Shown here piece by piece: positions 1-10,437 of a stretch of DNA of 64,000 bases. A model generated the notes under the pieces. That model saw only the letters and a program-made list of their open reading frames with translations, searched no databases and was not told the DNA's origin. This DNA is from Vibrio aerogenes (GTDB lineage Bacteria > Pseudomonadota > Gammaproteobacteria > Enterobacterales > Vibrionaceae). The stretch is from the NCBI RefSeq assembly GCF_024346755.1, contig NZ_AP024862.1, positions 1,240,001-1,304,000 on the forward strand, in the 5' to 3' direction. The position numbers and the translations under genes are program-made. The first letter of the stretch is position 1, and the number at the start of each line of letters is the position of its first letter.

Positions 1-239
1 CCAAGTTGATGCCCAACACCACAACATCGGTCCTTCCCCTCTTTTAAGGTCACCACTTTTGCCTGATGACGCATTGCTATCTCTCTGGTTTTGTCATCGG
101 ACAAACTATCGGCAACAATCACTTCATATTGCATATGCAGAAAATCCAGTTGCTCCCGGATACTGTTTATCGTGCCGGCAATGCCTGACTGTTCGTTATA
201 TGTTTTAATGATGACACTGATAAAAGGCTTTTGATTCAT
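1..239 (-). CDS. glycosyltransferase family 2, N-terminal part (cut by window edge)
   Basis: Only the first 79 codons are inside the window. They read MNQKPFISVIIKTYNEQ and later a DSLSDD stretch, which is the nucleotide-binding start of a GT-A fold family 2 glycosyltransferase (the second stretch stands in for the usual D-x-D region). It would add a sugar to the lipid-linked repeat unit on the cytoplasmic face of the inner membrane. The ATG lies inside the end of the upstream polymerase-like gene, a 35-base overlap, so it is the next cistron of the same operon. The acceptor and donor sugars cannot be told from this fragment. Confidence 0.8.
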   Translation of the reverse strand, partial: MNQKPFISVIIKTYNEQSGIAGTINSIREQLDFLHMQYEVIVADSLSDDKTREIAMRHQAKVVTLKEGKDRCCGVGHQL

Positions 240-1617
240 AGCAAGATGCACTCACGGTTAAAACAGACTTACGAATGATAAAAGTTGCCCCAAGGGCAAA
301 ATAGAAAAGAAACTGCAGCATTGGCGTCAACATCAGGATCTGGCTGTATGGCAGACTCAGCAGCCCGGCCAATGCAAACGCAATCAATGCCGGTTGCCAC
401 GAAAGTAAACGCCGGTCCTGCAACGAAAGCTGTCCGGGTTCAAAAACCGGCCGGGGTGTGGCAACCCTGATGGTGTAGAACACCAGAAGGATGAAAAACA
501 ATGTGCCTGCCAGCCCGAGTTCCCACAACATCATGCTCAGGGATGTTGAATCCAGCAGGACATTAAAAATGATATTTAAAAAACCCGGCGCAACAGCACT
601 GCCATGATTAGTGGCATTTAAACCATATCCAAACCACTGGCTGGGCCAGCCGTATAAATCGCTGTGTCCGGCCCAGAAAAAAACTGTGGTCATACGTCCA
701 AGCTCCCCGGAAGGCATAATGTAATCCGGGTCAAACACATAATCGAGAGAGCTGACAAACAGGTCAAATGCACTCTTACCAGGGTCAGCACCAAATGCTG
801 AAGCATAAGACGCACCGAGCACAAACACGGCCAGCGTCAATAAACCGATCATGCCTCCCAGAATAATCAGAATGATTTTCCAGTCATAACGTTTCATCCC
901 GGTCATGTAACTCGGAGAAAACCAGATAAATGTCATCAGCAGCGGAGACAACAGAATAACAAACTTAATTTCGCCCAAAACACATAAAATAAAGGCACCA
1001 CCGATGTGTAGCCCGGTTTGCAGTCTGGAAGCAACACCATGTTTATACTCAGAGAACTTGATTAGCATTATCAGCAGGCAGAATAACCCCATCGCCGCGG
1101 TATTTCCCCCGCCCATGGGATCACCACCAAATGTACCAACAACGGAATCCCACTTTTCAAATTCACCTTTCACCGCGACACGCTTGGGAACAATAACAAG
1201 GACCTGGAATAAAACCACCGGAAACTGCACGTAAAAAATCCAGTGCAACAAACGGACGATCCGGTAAAGCTGTGAACTGCCACAAAAACCAAGCAGAAGA
1301 CAAGCCATCACCAGACTCAGCGCAAGTTCATTCTTCAGCCCGACAATAGTAATCGTGACACCATTTTGCAAAAACGTAGACAGCACAGCCACTGAAAAAA
1401 AACCGACAAACAGAATCAGGACAATCACTTCTTCCGTATCGAGGGAGAAATCAGCATAGCGGGTCTGCATCAGTAGCAGTCCGGCCATGACAAATGCCAG
1501 CATAAAAGGCAACCACAACACAGCACCGATGCCGGTAAAATACTGAATTATCCCGCAAAAGGCCAATGTTGCCAGGCTATATAGCTGAAAAAACAGCCCA
1601 TGATTAAGCGCCATCAC
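205..1617 (-). CDS. Wzy-like polysaccharide polymerase / O-antigen ligase family membrane protein
   Basis: A 470-residue, very hydrophobic protein with about ten to twelve predicted membrane segments and a longer hydrophilic stretch in the second half (around residues 270-350, rich in D, G, P and aromatic residues), which is the usual shape of Wzy/WaaL polymerases and ligases. Sequence identity in this family is low, so the call rests on topology and on position between a flippase-like gene and a glycosyltransferase. The start ATG overlaps the stop of the flippase gene by 4 bases (ATGA), showing translational coupling. Likely role: joining repeat units into a polymer on the periplasmic side. 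A ligase role is the main alternative. Confidence 0.7.
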   Translation of the reverse strand: MMALNHGLFFQLYSLATLAFCGIIQYFTGIGAVLWLPFMLAFVMAGLLLMQTRYADFSLDTEEVIVLILFVGFFSVAVLSTFLQNGVTITIVGLKNELALSLVMACLLLGFCGSSQLYRIVRLLHWIFYVQFPVVLFQVLVIVPKRVAVKGEFEKWDSVVGTFGGDPMGGGNTAAMGLFCLLIMLIKFSEYKHGVASRLQTGLHIGGAFILCVLGEIKFVILLSPLLMTFIWFSPSYMTGMKRYDWKIILIILGGMIGLLTLAVFVLGASYASAFGADPGKSAFDLFVSSLDYVFDPDYIMPSGELGRMTTVFFWAGHSDLYGWPSQWFGYGLNATNHGSAVAPGFLNIIFNVLLDSTSLSMMLWELGLAGTLFFILLVFYTIRVATPRPVFEPGQLSLQDRRLLSWQPALIAFALAGLLSLPYSQILMLTPMLQFLFYFALGATFIIRKSVLTVSASCYESKAFYQCHH

Positions 1618-2831
1618 GCAACCGCCCCACTGATTTTTTGCCTGAGACTGACAGCACGCTGACTCACCCGAACATAAATAAAGGTATACCTAAGTGCCGA
1701 AAGTAACGCGTACATAAAAACGGACACGGCATAACTCTGATAAAAGGCCGGCAAAACAAGAAATGCCATCAGGACAACCAGCATCTGTTCCACCTGAATT
1801 CTCATGAAATACCGCTTTGAACCAAATACAAGTTCCAGAATGGTTAAGGGACACACCGCCAGCGAAGGGAATATATAAGGCAATATATAACGGGAAGTCG
1901 GCACGGAGTCAGCCCATTGATGAAACCATTCCAGCTGAACCAGTAACGGATAGAAAATAAAGATTCCTGCTGTTGCAATGATGGCCATAGCCAGCAGCAA
2001 CCGGCGAACTTTTACAAATTCATCAAAATTAAAAAACTGACGACGGGAATCAGCAGACCAGCGTGAAAAGACAGAGTTGCGGACTGCATTTCCGGCAATC
2101 ACCACCGGTGACAGACAAAAGCGACTGACAACTGCAAAATAACCCGCAGTAACCGCAGAAAACCAAAAGTTAATCAAAATAGTCGGTAAATTCGTATTCG
2201 CAATCGCCAGAACTTCGGCCACCCCCACATGGCTGAGGTGTGCCTTATTTTCACAGGCAAAACGCCAGTTTGCTTTCCATCCCCACTCAGCCCGTTTCAG
2301 ATCGGACCGTGCCACAGAAAAACTCAGCCAAATCATTATCAGAATCATTAATCCGCCGGCCCAGACAGGATAAATATTGTTTGCAGAGCCAGTGATTAAA
2401 ACAGAGGCAAAAACCAGCACCGAGACAGACAATCGCTGAAAGGCAAGATGACGCATTTTCTCTGCCCTGATTAACAGGTTTTCCGAGATAAGTATCCAGG
2501 CGTGTGCGATATTGAGCAGATAAATCAGCCAGAATGATCGCTCAAAAATAACCGAAGTCACAATGGCATAGATCAGGGATAACAGGCCCGTCTGTAGCAG
2601 ACAGAACACAATATTCTGCCCAAGCTGAGATGTTTTTTGCCCGGGTATCAATAAATGAGAAGCAAACGTACACAGCTGCGCACCAATGATAACAATACTG
2701 TATGTCAGCGCATAAATACCAACATCTGCCATCCCATACCGGTGAGAAATAAGCCAGATAGACAGCGCACCGATAATCTGAGACATCAGTGATGAACTGG
2801 CAATAGTCAGAATACTTTTAATCAGGCTCAT
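1614..2831 (-). CDS. Wzx-like polysaccharide flippase family membrane protein
   Basis: A 405-residue protein with about twelve predicted membrane helices and an N-terminus (SSSLMSQIIGALSIWLIS then YGMADVGIYAL) typical of the MATE/MVF superfamily of lipid-linked oligosaccharide flippases. It would move the undecaprenyl-linked repeat unit across the inner membrane. It overlaps the Wzc-like gene by 4 bases upstream and the Wzy-like gene by 4 bases downstream, so the three are one coupled unit. Wzx proteins are usually 400-480 residues, so the length fits. The exact substrate cannot be inferred. Confidence 0.75.
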   Translation of the reverse strand: MSLIKSILTIASSSLMSQIIGALSIWLISHRYGMADVGIYALTYSIVIIGAQLCTFASHLLIPGQKTSQLGQNIVFCLLQTGLLSLIYAIVTSVIFERSFWLIYLLNIAHAWILISENLLIRAEKMRHLAFQRLSVSVLVFASVLITGSANNIYPVWAGGLMILIMIWLSFSVARSDLKRAEWGWKANWRFACENKAHLSHVGVAEVLAIANTNLPTILINFWFSAVTAGYFAVVSRFCLSPVVIAGNAVRNSVFSRWSADSRRQFFNFDEFVKVRRLLLAMAIIATAGIFIFYPLLVQLEWFHQWADSVPTSRYILPYIFPSLAVCPLTILELVFGSKRYFMRIQVEQMLVVLMAFLVLPAFYQSYAVSVFMYALLSALRYTFIYVRVSQRAVSLRQKISGAVA

Positions 2832-4954
2832 CTTTGCGCCATCCTCTCTAAATCAGCAATATTGCTTTTGGCCATAAACTGACGACTTTCTTCACTCAGT
2901 AAATCATCGTCTTTGACCTGATTTACCACACCGACAACCGCCTGATTCTCTCTGATCGGTAATTTCGCTATCACTTTTTGCAAATTCGGAGCGGAATACT
3001 GATTCGCTTTCACGACAACAACCAGTGAGTCCAATACCCGCATCAGTAGCTGACTATCCTTACTCTGTTCAATCACAGGCATATTAATGATCAATTGCTC
3101 ATAACTTTGCGCCAGAGAGTCCAGAGCGCTGGTAAAAGCCTGGGTATCAAAAAATATCAGTGGAGAATCTGTCAATTCTCCACGGGTTAGTAAGTCAAGG
3201 TTTTTTTCCACAGGAGAAACCACTGTACTTAAAGAAGCACCAGAAACAAACGCAGCAAATCCTCCGGGATTCTCAGCCTTTGTTCCCGGTTCATTAAGTG
3301 GCGTGCTATGCCGGTAATCCAGATCTAAAATCAAAGTGCTTTTCTTTCTGGCGACAGAACGGGCAATCAAACGGGCAATCGAGGAAGCCCCTTCATGCGG
3401 GAAACAGGAGGCAATACCCAAGACTTTGATATCACGCTTACAAAAATCTATCGCCGTCTGGATACCATGAATAATTTCGGCAGCATGTGGATGGCGACTG
3501 ACGACATTGACCCAGTCACTATGCTTATCAAACAGTGGAACATCGCCAACAGGTATAAGCCCCAGACGGGTTCTTAACTGATTCATCCCGGCAATGCGGC
3601 GATCCATCGCAGTCATCACGACAATCACCAGCACACTCAGCACCAGCGACAACACAAATGCCATCACAATTAACAGCTTTTTATTCTGTTTCTGGGGTTT
3701 TACCGGTACTGCAGCAGGATCATAAAGAATCGCGTCAGGTTCGCGGTACTGCGCCGCTAATCCCTGTTCCTTACTGCGTTTTAATAAGGTTTTGTACAGT
3801 TCCTCTGTCTTGTCAATTTCTGTCATCAGATCATTGTACTGATTCCGTTTCTCTACAAGCGCTCTGAATTGCTGAGTCTGTTCACGCAATAAAGCCTGAT
3901 AACGTTGCTCTTTAATCTTTGCTTCCTGATACTTTTTAGTAATCCTTTCTTTCAATTCAGCAAAAAGTGCCCGGGACTGAGATTCAATCGCCTGAATTTC
4001 AGCACTGGCAGCAAGTACCTTTTGATGTTTCGGGCCATAAAGCCGCTGCAACTCATAAAGCTTGCGTTTTGCCTGAGTCAGCGCCGCCCTTAAATCCTGC
4101 AACTGGGCATGATCAGCGATCTCCGGCAGTGAAGCGAAGGTACTCACAGATGAACTGTCCGTATTCAGCATGGTTTCATAAGCAGCCTGAGCTGCCAGCC
4201 TGCGCTCTTTCGCATCAGATAATTTGTTCGTTATCAGTCCCATTTTTTCATTTTCAAGACCATCGATCCCATGGAACATCAAAAGACCTTTATCATCGAG
4301 AAACTGCTTCAGCTGCTGTTTTTTATCTGTGAGTTGTTTTTTCAGCTTCTGAACCTGCTGTGTATTCCATGCCTGCGCCTGTGCGGTCTTTTTCACTTTC
4401 TGATCAACAGAATATTGAATAAACGCCCGGGCAACCCCATTCGCAATCTGCGCGGATTCAACTGCGGATTCTGATTTATACGAGATATAAATCAATTGTG
4501 TCTGACGCACTATCGTAAATGTCAGACCCCGGCTTAAAACCTGTAGCGCATGATTGATCCGTTCCTGGTCAGATGGTTTTTGTATTTCAGCTTTATCCGG
4601 ATCAACGCCGTTAAACCGGGGGTTTTTATCGAGATGCATATCTCTCACTGCCCGCTCAAGTACCACACGGGACTGCATCAAATTATATTGTGTTTCATAA
4701 TACGGCGGACGGGTCGAATCATAATGATCCACGGGATCGATAGGCGTGGCATTATCGGCCTGAGCCTTAATCAGTACAGTGGCTGTGGCAAGATATTTGG
4801 CCGTCATTTTGGCAATAAACGGCACCGGAACGACTGTCAATACCATTGTAATCAAAGCAATTTTCAGCACATGCTTTCTGAATGCCCTGAAAAATGGTGC
4901 AAAATCAGTACGGCTTTCAACATTCGCACTCTGTGCAATCAAAGAAATGGTCAT
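2828..4954 (-). CDS. Wzc/GumC-type polysaccharide co-polymerase with degenerate kinase domain
   Basis: A 708-residue inner-membrane protein. A first membrane segment lies near residues 30-50, a long periplasmic Wzz part rich in coiled coil (about 190-380) follows, and a second membrane segment near 425-450 precedes a cytoplasmic domain. That last part is related to bacterial tyrosine kinases: it keeps the LILDLDYRHS (Walker A') stretch. The Walker A loop, however, reads PHEGASSIA, with Ala where the lysine should be; the Walker B-like stretch is IINMP, with Asn for Asp; and no tyrosine cluster ends the protein. It should therefore set chain length and connect to the Wza-like exporter but is unlikely to phosphorylate. 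One base separates it from the preceding stop codon. Confidence 0.85.
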   Translation of the reverse strand: MTISLIAQSANVESRTDFAPFFRAFRKHVLKIALITMVLTVVPVPFIAKMTAKYLATATVLIKAQADNATPIDPVDHYDSTRPPYYETQYNLMQSRVVLERAVRDMHLDKNPRFNGVDPDKAEIQKPSDQERINHALQVLSRGLTFTIVRQTQLIYISYKSESAVESAQIANGVARAFIQYSVDQKVKKTAQAQAWNTQQVQKLKKQLTDKKQQLKQFLDDKGLLMFHGIDGLENEKMGLITNKLSDAKERRLAAQAAYETMLNTDSSSVSTFASLPEIADHAQLQDLRAALTQAKRKLYELQRLYGPKHQKVLAASAEIQAIESQSRALFAELKERITKKYQEAKIKEQRYQALLREQTQQFRALVEKRNQYNDLMTEIDKTEELYKTLLKRSKEQGLAAQYREPDAILYDPAAVPVKPQKQNKKLLIVMAFVLSLVLSVLVIVVMTAMDRRIAGMNQLRTRLGLIPVGDVPLFDKHSDWVNVVSRHPHAAEIIHGIQTAIDFCKRDIKVLGIASCFPHEGASSIARLIARSVARKKSTLILDLDYRHSTPLNEPGTKAENPGGFAAFVSGASLSTVVSPVEKNLDLLTRGELTDSPLIFFDTQAFTSALDSLAQSYEQLIINMPVIEQSKDSQLLMRVLDSLVVVVKANQYSAPNLQKVIAKLPIRENQAVVGVVNQVKDDDLLSEESRQFMAKSNIADLERMAQR

Positions 4955-4955
4955 C

Positions 4956-5519
4956 TCAGAAAAAACTCTTCCCGATAATAATCGTGTCTCCCGGATAAAC
5001 CGGATAGGTAGCAGGAATATCTTTCAGCAATTGACGGCCCGGATGACGAATCTGAATATCATCCTCATCAGCCCGATCCGTCAAACCGCCTGCCAGCGCA
5101 ATAGCTTGTTCTATGGTTAAATCAGGCTGGTACTCATAGCCATTGGGTGATTCAACTTCTCCCGTAATATAAAACTGACGATAATGCTCTATTGTGACAC
5201 TCACCATCGGATCACGCAGGTAGTCCCCTTTGAGACGTTGTTCGATATTCTCCTCAATTTGAGTCAGGGTTCTGCCAGCCAGCCTGACTTTTCCGATAAA
5301 CGGAAAACTGACTGAACCACCCTGACTCACCATCAACGTCATTGACATACCGGGCTCGTTGTAGACCATAATCCGGATCTGATCACCGGCCGCCAGCCGG
5401 TAAGGTAAAATATCTGTTCTGCCAGTCTGACCACTGTTCTCTGCACGCTCAGCACAGCCAGCACCCAAAGAGGACACAAGCAGACAAACACTCAGGATAG
5501 AAAACACGAACACTCTCAT
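4956..5519 (-). CDS. Wza-like polysaccharide export lipoprotein
   Basis: A 187-residue protein with a lipoprotein signal (LGAGC; Cys22 is the likely lipidated residue), then a Poly_export domain beginning around AAGDQIRIMVY and a soluble-ligand-binding (SLBB) repeat with FYITGEVESPNGYEYQ. It lacks the long C-terminal part of E. coli Wza, so it resembles the shorter GumB/VpsM-type exporters. It probably forms the periplasmic/outer-membrane conduit together with the neighbouring barrel protein. Its ATG follows the stop codon of the barrel gene directly (TAAATG). Confidence 0.88.
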   Translation of the reverse strand: MRVFVFSILSVCLLVSSLGAGCAERAENSGQTGRTDILPYRLAAGDQIRIMVYNEPGMSMTLMVSQGGSVSFPFIGKVRLAGRTLTQIEENIEQRLKGDYLRDPMVSVTIEHYRQFYITGEVESPNGYEYQPDLTIEQAIALAGGLTDRADEDDIQIRHPGRQLLKDIPATYPVYPGDTIIIGKSFF

Positions 5520-6815
5520 TTAAATTTGTACCTTTATTGACAGCCGGAACTGATGTTGGTCATAACCGGGCATGCGCATCACTGCTTCATCCCTGTCAGG
5601 ACCAATAAAGAAAATATCACCGGGCTGATTTGAAGTTTTTTTATGTTGCTGATAACTCAGCTCAAAACGGACTGAGGGGCGGAAATCATAGCCAATGACG
5701 ACCTCAGATGTTCGTATGACATCTTGCCTCTGACTATCGGACATATGATAGTTTCCGCTTTGATATGACCACCCGAGCCGGGTTGAAAGCCTATCATTTC
5801 CCCAGTGATGTAACCAGGAAATGGCGGCACCGGAGTTAAGAATATATCCACCGTTCTCCGTCGGATCTTCCACTTGCTGCCAGCCATTCAGGGACCATAA
5901 AGAATGCTTCACTGGTTGCCATTGCGCACTCAGATTCCAGTTCAGGCCCTCAAAATTCAGGGCCCGCTCGTTGTGCGGAAACTCCTGATGTAACCAGGAA
6001 ACATTCCCGGCCAAGCGGGTCATCCCTGAATACCGGGTCTGAAAACCTAACCGGAGGAAGTATTTTTCTGAATCCTTGATTTTATTGGTTTGAAACGCCC
6101 GCTGTGTCGCCATCAGGCTATACCGGAGCTGGCTGTCTGACGAAAGCCATTGGCTCAATGCGACAGTATATGAGCGTTCATCCCATGCCTGATCGCGAAT
6201 ATAAGATCGGAAATTATCATCAATATTTCCGGTATCAGAAAATGAAAATGTTTTCCCGCGCAGAGAAGTCGTCAGCTTCGGGCTTCCCTCGGGTAAACCA
6301 AAATCATACGCCAGTTCAGCATCAAGCATTGACGTTTGTATCGGTCGGTTAACCCCATACCGCCTTAGCTGAATATCACTCAGTCCTTCCGTCACACCTT
6401 GTCCGCGGGATTCATGACCAGATATCCGGCGGATATCCCACCTGAAAGTGTGTCGTTTTTCCGGCAACCATTGGCCCGAGAAAGCATACATATGGTCCGA
6501 GTAATCATCTGCCGGGCTCTGCCGGAACTGTCGGTACTGGCCGGTATACATCAAACGGAAAATTCCCTGACCAGGTTGACCGGAAACTTCGATTTCAGGA
6601 CGAATAAACATAAAATCAGAACGGACAGCGGCTCTGGCAGCAGAGCGCCCGTTCTGATAAGTCACATTCGAATTGTCACCAAATTGTGTTTCGACCTGAC
6701 TCCTGAACTTTATTCCGGCAATCAGCTGATGTGATTTTGGCGTCAAAGCAGCAGAGGCAGAGCAGGAAATCATCAAGGCCAGCCCAATCAGGTCAGTAAG
6801 CCGCTTCACTGACAA
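5520..6815 (-). CDS. outer-membrane beta-barrel protein of exopolysaccharide locus
   Basis: A 431-residue protein with a signal peptide (ends near CSASA-ALTPK) and a body made of alternating amphipathic strands with many aromatic residues. It ends in a hydrophobic-alternating strand (HQFRLSIKVQI), typical of an outer-membrane barrel. Barrel proteins of this size sit next to the Wza-like gene in several Vibrio capsule/biofilm loci. Its start lies 23 bases inside the end of the sugar-transferase gene, so it belongs to the same transcript. A role in polymer export or anchoring is inferred from position; no enzymatic motif was seen. Confidence 0.7.
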   Translation of the reverse strand: MSVKRLTDLIGLALMISCSASAALTPKSHQLIAGIKFRSQVETQFGDNSNVTYQNGRSAARAAVRSDFMFIRPEIEVSGQPGQGIFRLMYTGQYRQFRQSPADDYSDHMYAFSGQWLPEKRHTFRWDIRRISGHESRGQGVTEGLSDIQLRRYGVNRPIQTSMLDAELAYDFGLPEGSPKLTTSLRGKTFSFSDTGNIDDNFRSYIRDQAWDERSYTVALSQWLSSDSQLRYSLMATQRAFQTNKIKDSEKYFLRLGFQTRYSGMTRLAGNVSWLHQEFPHNERALNFEGLNWNLSAQWQPVKHSLWSLNGWQQVEDPTENGGYILNSGAAISWLHHWGNDRLSTRLGWSYQSGNYHMSDSQRQDVIRTSEVVIGYDFRPSVRFELSYQQHKKTSNQPGDIFFIGPDRDEAVMRMPGYDQHQFRLSIKVQI

Positions 6816-8199
6816 ACCCTACAAAAACTGTTTTAAATATGATTTTTAAGTCAAACCACAACGACCAGTTTTGCATGTACTGAATGTCGTACTGAACACG
6901 TTTTTCCATTTTATCGATCGTTTCAGTTTCACCACGGTAACCATTGATCTGCGCCCATCCTGTGATGCCGGGTTTCACTTTATGACGAATCATGTAGTTG
7001 GAAATAATGGCCCGGTATTGCTCATTATGTGCAACTGCGTGAGGTCTTGGACCAACAATCGACATGGATCCCTGAAGCACATTAATAAACTGAGGCAATT
7101 CATCCAAAGACGTCCGCCGGATAAAAGCGCCAAATTTTGTAACCCGTGGATCATGCTTGGTTGCCTGCCGGACATGGCTTTCATTCTCCATCACCCGCAT
7201 TGAACGAAATTTCCATACTTTAATTTTCTTACCACCAAGACCATAACGATCCTGCTTAAATAAAACCGGTCCGGGAGAGCTCAGTTTGACACCGATCGCA
7301 ATGACAATCAGTACCGGTAAAATCATCAGCATAATAAAACTGGCAATAAAGATGTCTTCCAAACGTTTAACAAAAGCTCTGAAGCCATTAAAAGGTGAAG
7401 AGAAGACACTGAAAATTTGCACATTACGGACTGTATTCACACGGGACACGGCCAGATGATAACTATCCAGATCCGGCACCATAAATGTGTCTACCATGGT
7501 ATCTGACAGCTGATCAAGACAATGCTTAATTCTGTCACGGGCCACCATCGGCAACGCAATATAAACGTGGTCAATCTGTTCTTTTTTCGCTTTTGCCACC
7601 AACTCATCCAGCGAGCCACCATAAAGACTGCTGCGTAAGCCCATCAGAGAATCCCGCTCATCATAAAATTTGAGATCAATACCCCGCGAACCAAATTCTT
7701 CTAACAGCGCGTTCTTCGTTGCAATCCCGGCTTTCGTTAAACCAATAATTGCAACCCGCTTTTTCACTTTAAAAACACGCCCGAGAAACAGGCTCCCCAG
7801 ACGGGCGCCAAGCATCAACACAATGGCAAAGAAAAACCACAGATGAAACGTCAGAAAATTCAAATGGTGCAAATGGCTCTCAGACAACTTACCAAAATCA
7901 TCTGAAATATTGACCACCAAGGCAATGACGGCATAAGAGATCGAAGCCGTCAGCAAAAAACACCAGCAAGATTTTTTTAGTTGTTTGGTGAAACGTTGCG
8001 AATATAGCCGGGTCATCTCCCCAATCAGAATAAATAACGCACTCAAGAAGATTCCGGCAGATATATCAGCGATGGTTTCACTGGCACCTGTACTGTGGAT
8101 TAAGCCTGATAATAATAAGTTAATGACCAGCACATCAAAAACTTTAGTCACTGATGAATAATCATCATCGACTAATCGAAGTGTTTGTCTGAATATCAT
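6793..8199 (-). CDS. undecaprenyl-phosphate sugar phosphotransferase (WcaJ/WbaP-like)
   Basis: About 468 residues: four N-terminal membrane helices, a CoA-binding-like middle domain (VAIIGLTKAGIATKNALLEEFG), a fifth membrane segment near residues 285-305, and a C-terminal bacterial sugar transferase domain. That domain has KFRSMRV, RRTSLDELPQ and IVGPRP followed by VKPGITGWAQINGYRG, the signature of polyisoprenyl-phosphate hexose-1-phosphate transferases. It starts repeat-unit synthesis by transferring a sugar phosphate, commonly glucose, to undecaprenyl phosphate. I chose the ATG at 8199 because GAGGGACTT lies just upstream; an in-frame TTG at 8214 has no such site. It is the first gene of the operon. 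Confidence 0.9.
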   Translation of the reverse strand: MIFRQTLRLVDDDYSSVTKVFDVLVINLLLSGLIHSTGASETIADISAGIFLSALFILIGEMTRLYSQRFTKQLKKSCWCFLLTASISYAVIALVVNISDDFGKLSESHLHHLNFLTFHLWFFFAIVLMLGARLGSLFLGRVFKVKKRVAIIGLTKAGIATKNALLEEFGSRGIDLKFYDERDSLMGLRSSLYGGSLDELVAKAKKEQIDHVYIALPMVARDRIKHCLDQLSDTMVDTFMVPDLDSYHLAVSRVNTVRNVQIFSVFSSPFNGFRAFVKRLEDIFIASFIMLMILPVLIVIAIGVKLSSPGPVLFKQDRYGLGGKKIKVWKFRSMRVMENESHVRQATKHDPRVTKFGAFIRRTSLDELPQFINVLQGSMSIVGPRPHAVAHNEQYRAIISNYMIRHKVKPGITGWAQINGYRGETETIDKMEKRVQYDIQYMQNWSLWFDLKIIFKTVFVGFVSEAAY

Positions 8200-8827
8200 A
8201 AGTCCCTCACACAAGACTGACGTATAAACACAACCAGACGCATAACCGGAATACAGGTATGCAATCTGTCACAAAACGGGCGCTTATTGTACTGATGGCA
8301 TTTTGGAAAGTTAGTGAATATTTCTTTTTCTGTGACAATGCCAATATTTTGAATAATTTCACAGAAAAACATCCATAAACTGACAAACATCACATATTAA
8401 ATTTATTGCAAATAAGATATCATGCAATAATTTTGATCTGTGCCATAGATTTTTTGCTGAATTCAATTTATTTAGATATGAATTGAGTTCAACCTATCAT
8501 TCTGATGAAACATTGTGCCCTGGAAATGACATTAACATATAAAATATGCTTCATAATGTGGGCGGTGATCAAAATTGACAATACTTTGATAAGCGCTTTC
8601 TGAATAAATCCTGAATATAAGTCACTCTTTCAGCACAATATTTCTTTGATGACTGAAACACAGAATTAAGTCATATCAATTGAAGGGTTAATTGTTATAA
8701 TATGCATCCGGGATAACAAAATCTATTCCCATCAACCAGAGATTTGCTGAACACTTAAACACAGTATAAATCAACAGATCCTCAGGCATACATACAAAAA
8801 AATAAGCCTAAACACAATGGATTGAAT
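8200..8827. promoter_or_regulatory. divergent regulatory region between polysaccharide operon and chemoreceptor gene
   Basis: This 628-base AT-rich stretch holds no convincing gene. It must carry the promoters of the polysaccharide operon (leftward) and the chemoreceptor gene (rightward). An extended -10-like sequence TGTTATAAT is at 8694-8702, about 125 bases before the chemoreceptor start. An imperfect inverted repeat (TGAATTCAATT at 8458-8468 and AATTGAGTTCA at 8481-8491, one mismatch) lies about 260 bases upstream of the polysaccharide operon and could be a regulator site. Confidence 0.4.
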
Positions 8828-10432
8828 ATGACTATCACAAAAAAACTACTGCTATTATCCTGCACGTTCACTTTAATATTAATCATTGTTTCCGGTGTCG
8901 GTTTTTGGGTTTCCCAGAATAGTACTGACTCACTCGAATTAATTAACGAGAAAGCGATTCCCGGGCTGAATTTACTTCACTCCCTGCGCTCAGATCAACA
9001 AAAAATTGCCATCGACCTTTTTCGTCATACATTGGCTAAAACACCGGCAGGCCAGCATAAGATTGAAAATTCAGTGAACCAGCTTGCCAGCCAGCTAAAA
9101 TCTGGTGCCCATCAATATGCATTATTTGTGACCGGTGAAAAAGAAAAGCAGATCTATCAAACTGAGCAACAGCTGATCACTGAATATCTGACGATGTTAA
9201 ATCAGTATTTTGAAAAATCACGCCGTCATGAAAATGCCCTCGCTATGGCTGGCCCGATGGGAGCAAAACGGGCAGAACTTGCCGCTGTATTCGATCAACA
9301 TCTCACCTATACGATTGGCAAAGCACGGCAGTCAGCCCAACACGCGATAGAGAGAGCAAATTCCGGGACCTGGTCGTCTGTGATTGCCACACTGATTTCA
9401 ATCGGGGTTGTTCTGCTGCTCAGCTTTTTGATTGTACACAATATCCGCAGTTCTATGACGGAAATACAGAAAGCCATGAACACATTTGAAACGAATCTGG
9501 ATTTGACGGTCCGGGCGCATGTCTCCGGTCATAATGAAATGGCATACATTGCCAATTCATTTAACCGGGTCTTAGATCGCCTCAATACCAGTTTTAAAAT
9601 GGTTTTAAAACAGTCGGCACAACTCAAACAATCATCAACTGAAATGCATCATTCAGCATCTCAGGCGACAGAAGCCTCTTCGCGTCAAACTGATGCATCG
9701 GCGGATATCGCAGCCAGCATTGAAGAAATGACGGTCAGTATTTCAGGTGTGGCAGAACGGGCAGATGAGTCACGCCATTTATCTGACCAAACCCGCGAAC
9801 TTGCCAGGCAAGGCATCCATGTCATTCAGGAGACAACGGAACATATTCATACCATTGAAAAATCGGTCAATGCGGTGTCTGCTGGCGTAAAAGCACTGGA
9901 AACACATGGCGGAAATATTTCCTCAATTGTTACCGTCATTAATGATGTTGCTGAGCAGACGAATTTGCTGGCACTGAATGCTGCAATTGAAGCAGCAAGG
10001 GCCGGGGAAAAAGGACGGGGCTTTGCTGTCGTTGCTGATGAAGTGAGAAGTCTTGCAGAACGCACCGCTCAGTCAACACAGGAAATTTCATCGATGATCT
10101 CGGCGATTCAATCAGTCTCTGCTGATACTGTCCGCCAAATGTCAGAAGCTGAGCAACTCATTATCAATGGCGTTGAATGTGCAGAGCAGGCAAACAGTAC
10201 GATTGTACGGATTACAGAGGCCAGCACACAATCCATGCAAATGGCAGACGAAATTGCCACAGCCATTAAAGAACAAAACACAGCCAGTCAAAGTATTGCT
10301 TCTTATATTGAGCAGGTTGCGAAAATGGCTTTAGAAAATCACGAATTTGTAAAAGGCAGCGCAACTACGGCTTCAAATCTTGAGGGACTCGCTCAGGAAA
10401 TGAATCAGGTAGTCAATGAATATAAAATTTGA
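8828..10432 (+). CDS. methyl-accepting chemotaxis protein
   Basis: A 534-residue chemoreceptor: membrane helix at about residues 7-29, a periplasmic four-helix-bundle-like sensor region, a second membrane helix near 183-205, a HAMP domain, and a long cytoplasmic coiled coil. The conserved hairpin tip reads [20 protein letters not shown]. It would relay a periplasmic signal to CheA/CheW. There is no C-terminal NWETF-like pentapeptide. The ATG at 8828 follows GGA by six bases and is preferred over an in-frame TTG two codons earlier. The ligand is unknown. It is a single-gene unit followed by its own terminator. Confidence 0.95.
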   Translation: MTITKKLLLLSCTFTLILIIVSGVGFWVSQNSTDSLELINEKAIPGLNLLHSLRSDQQKIAIDLFRHTLAKTPAGQHKIENSVNQLASQLKSGAHQYALFVTGEKEKQIYQTEQQLITEYLTMLNQYFEKSRRHENALAMAGPMGAKRAELAAVFDQHLTYTIGKARQSAQHAIERANSGTWSSVIATLISIGVVLLLSFLIVHNIRSSMTEIQKAMNTFETNLDLTVRAHVSGHNEMAYIANSFNRVLDRLNTSFKMVLKQSAQLKQSSTEMHHSASQATEASSRQTDASADIAASIEEMTVSISGVAERADESRHLSDQTRELARQGIHVIQETTEHIHTIEKSVNAVSAGVKALETHGGNISSIVTVINDVAEQTNLLALNAAIEAARAGEKGRGFAVVADEVRSLAERTAQSTQEISSMISAIQSVSADTVRQMSEAEQLIINGVECAEQANSTIVRITEASTQSMQMADEIATAIKEQNTASQSIASYIEQVAKMALENHEFVKGSATTASNLEGLAQEMNQVVNEYKI

Positions 10433-10437
10433 ATATC

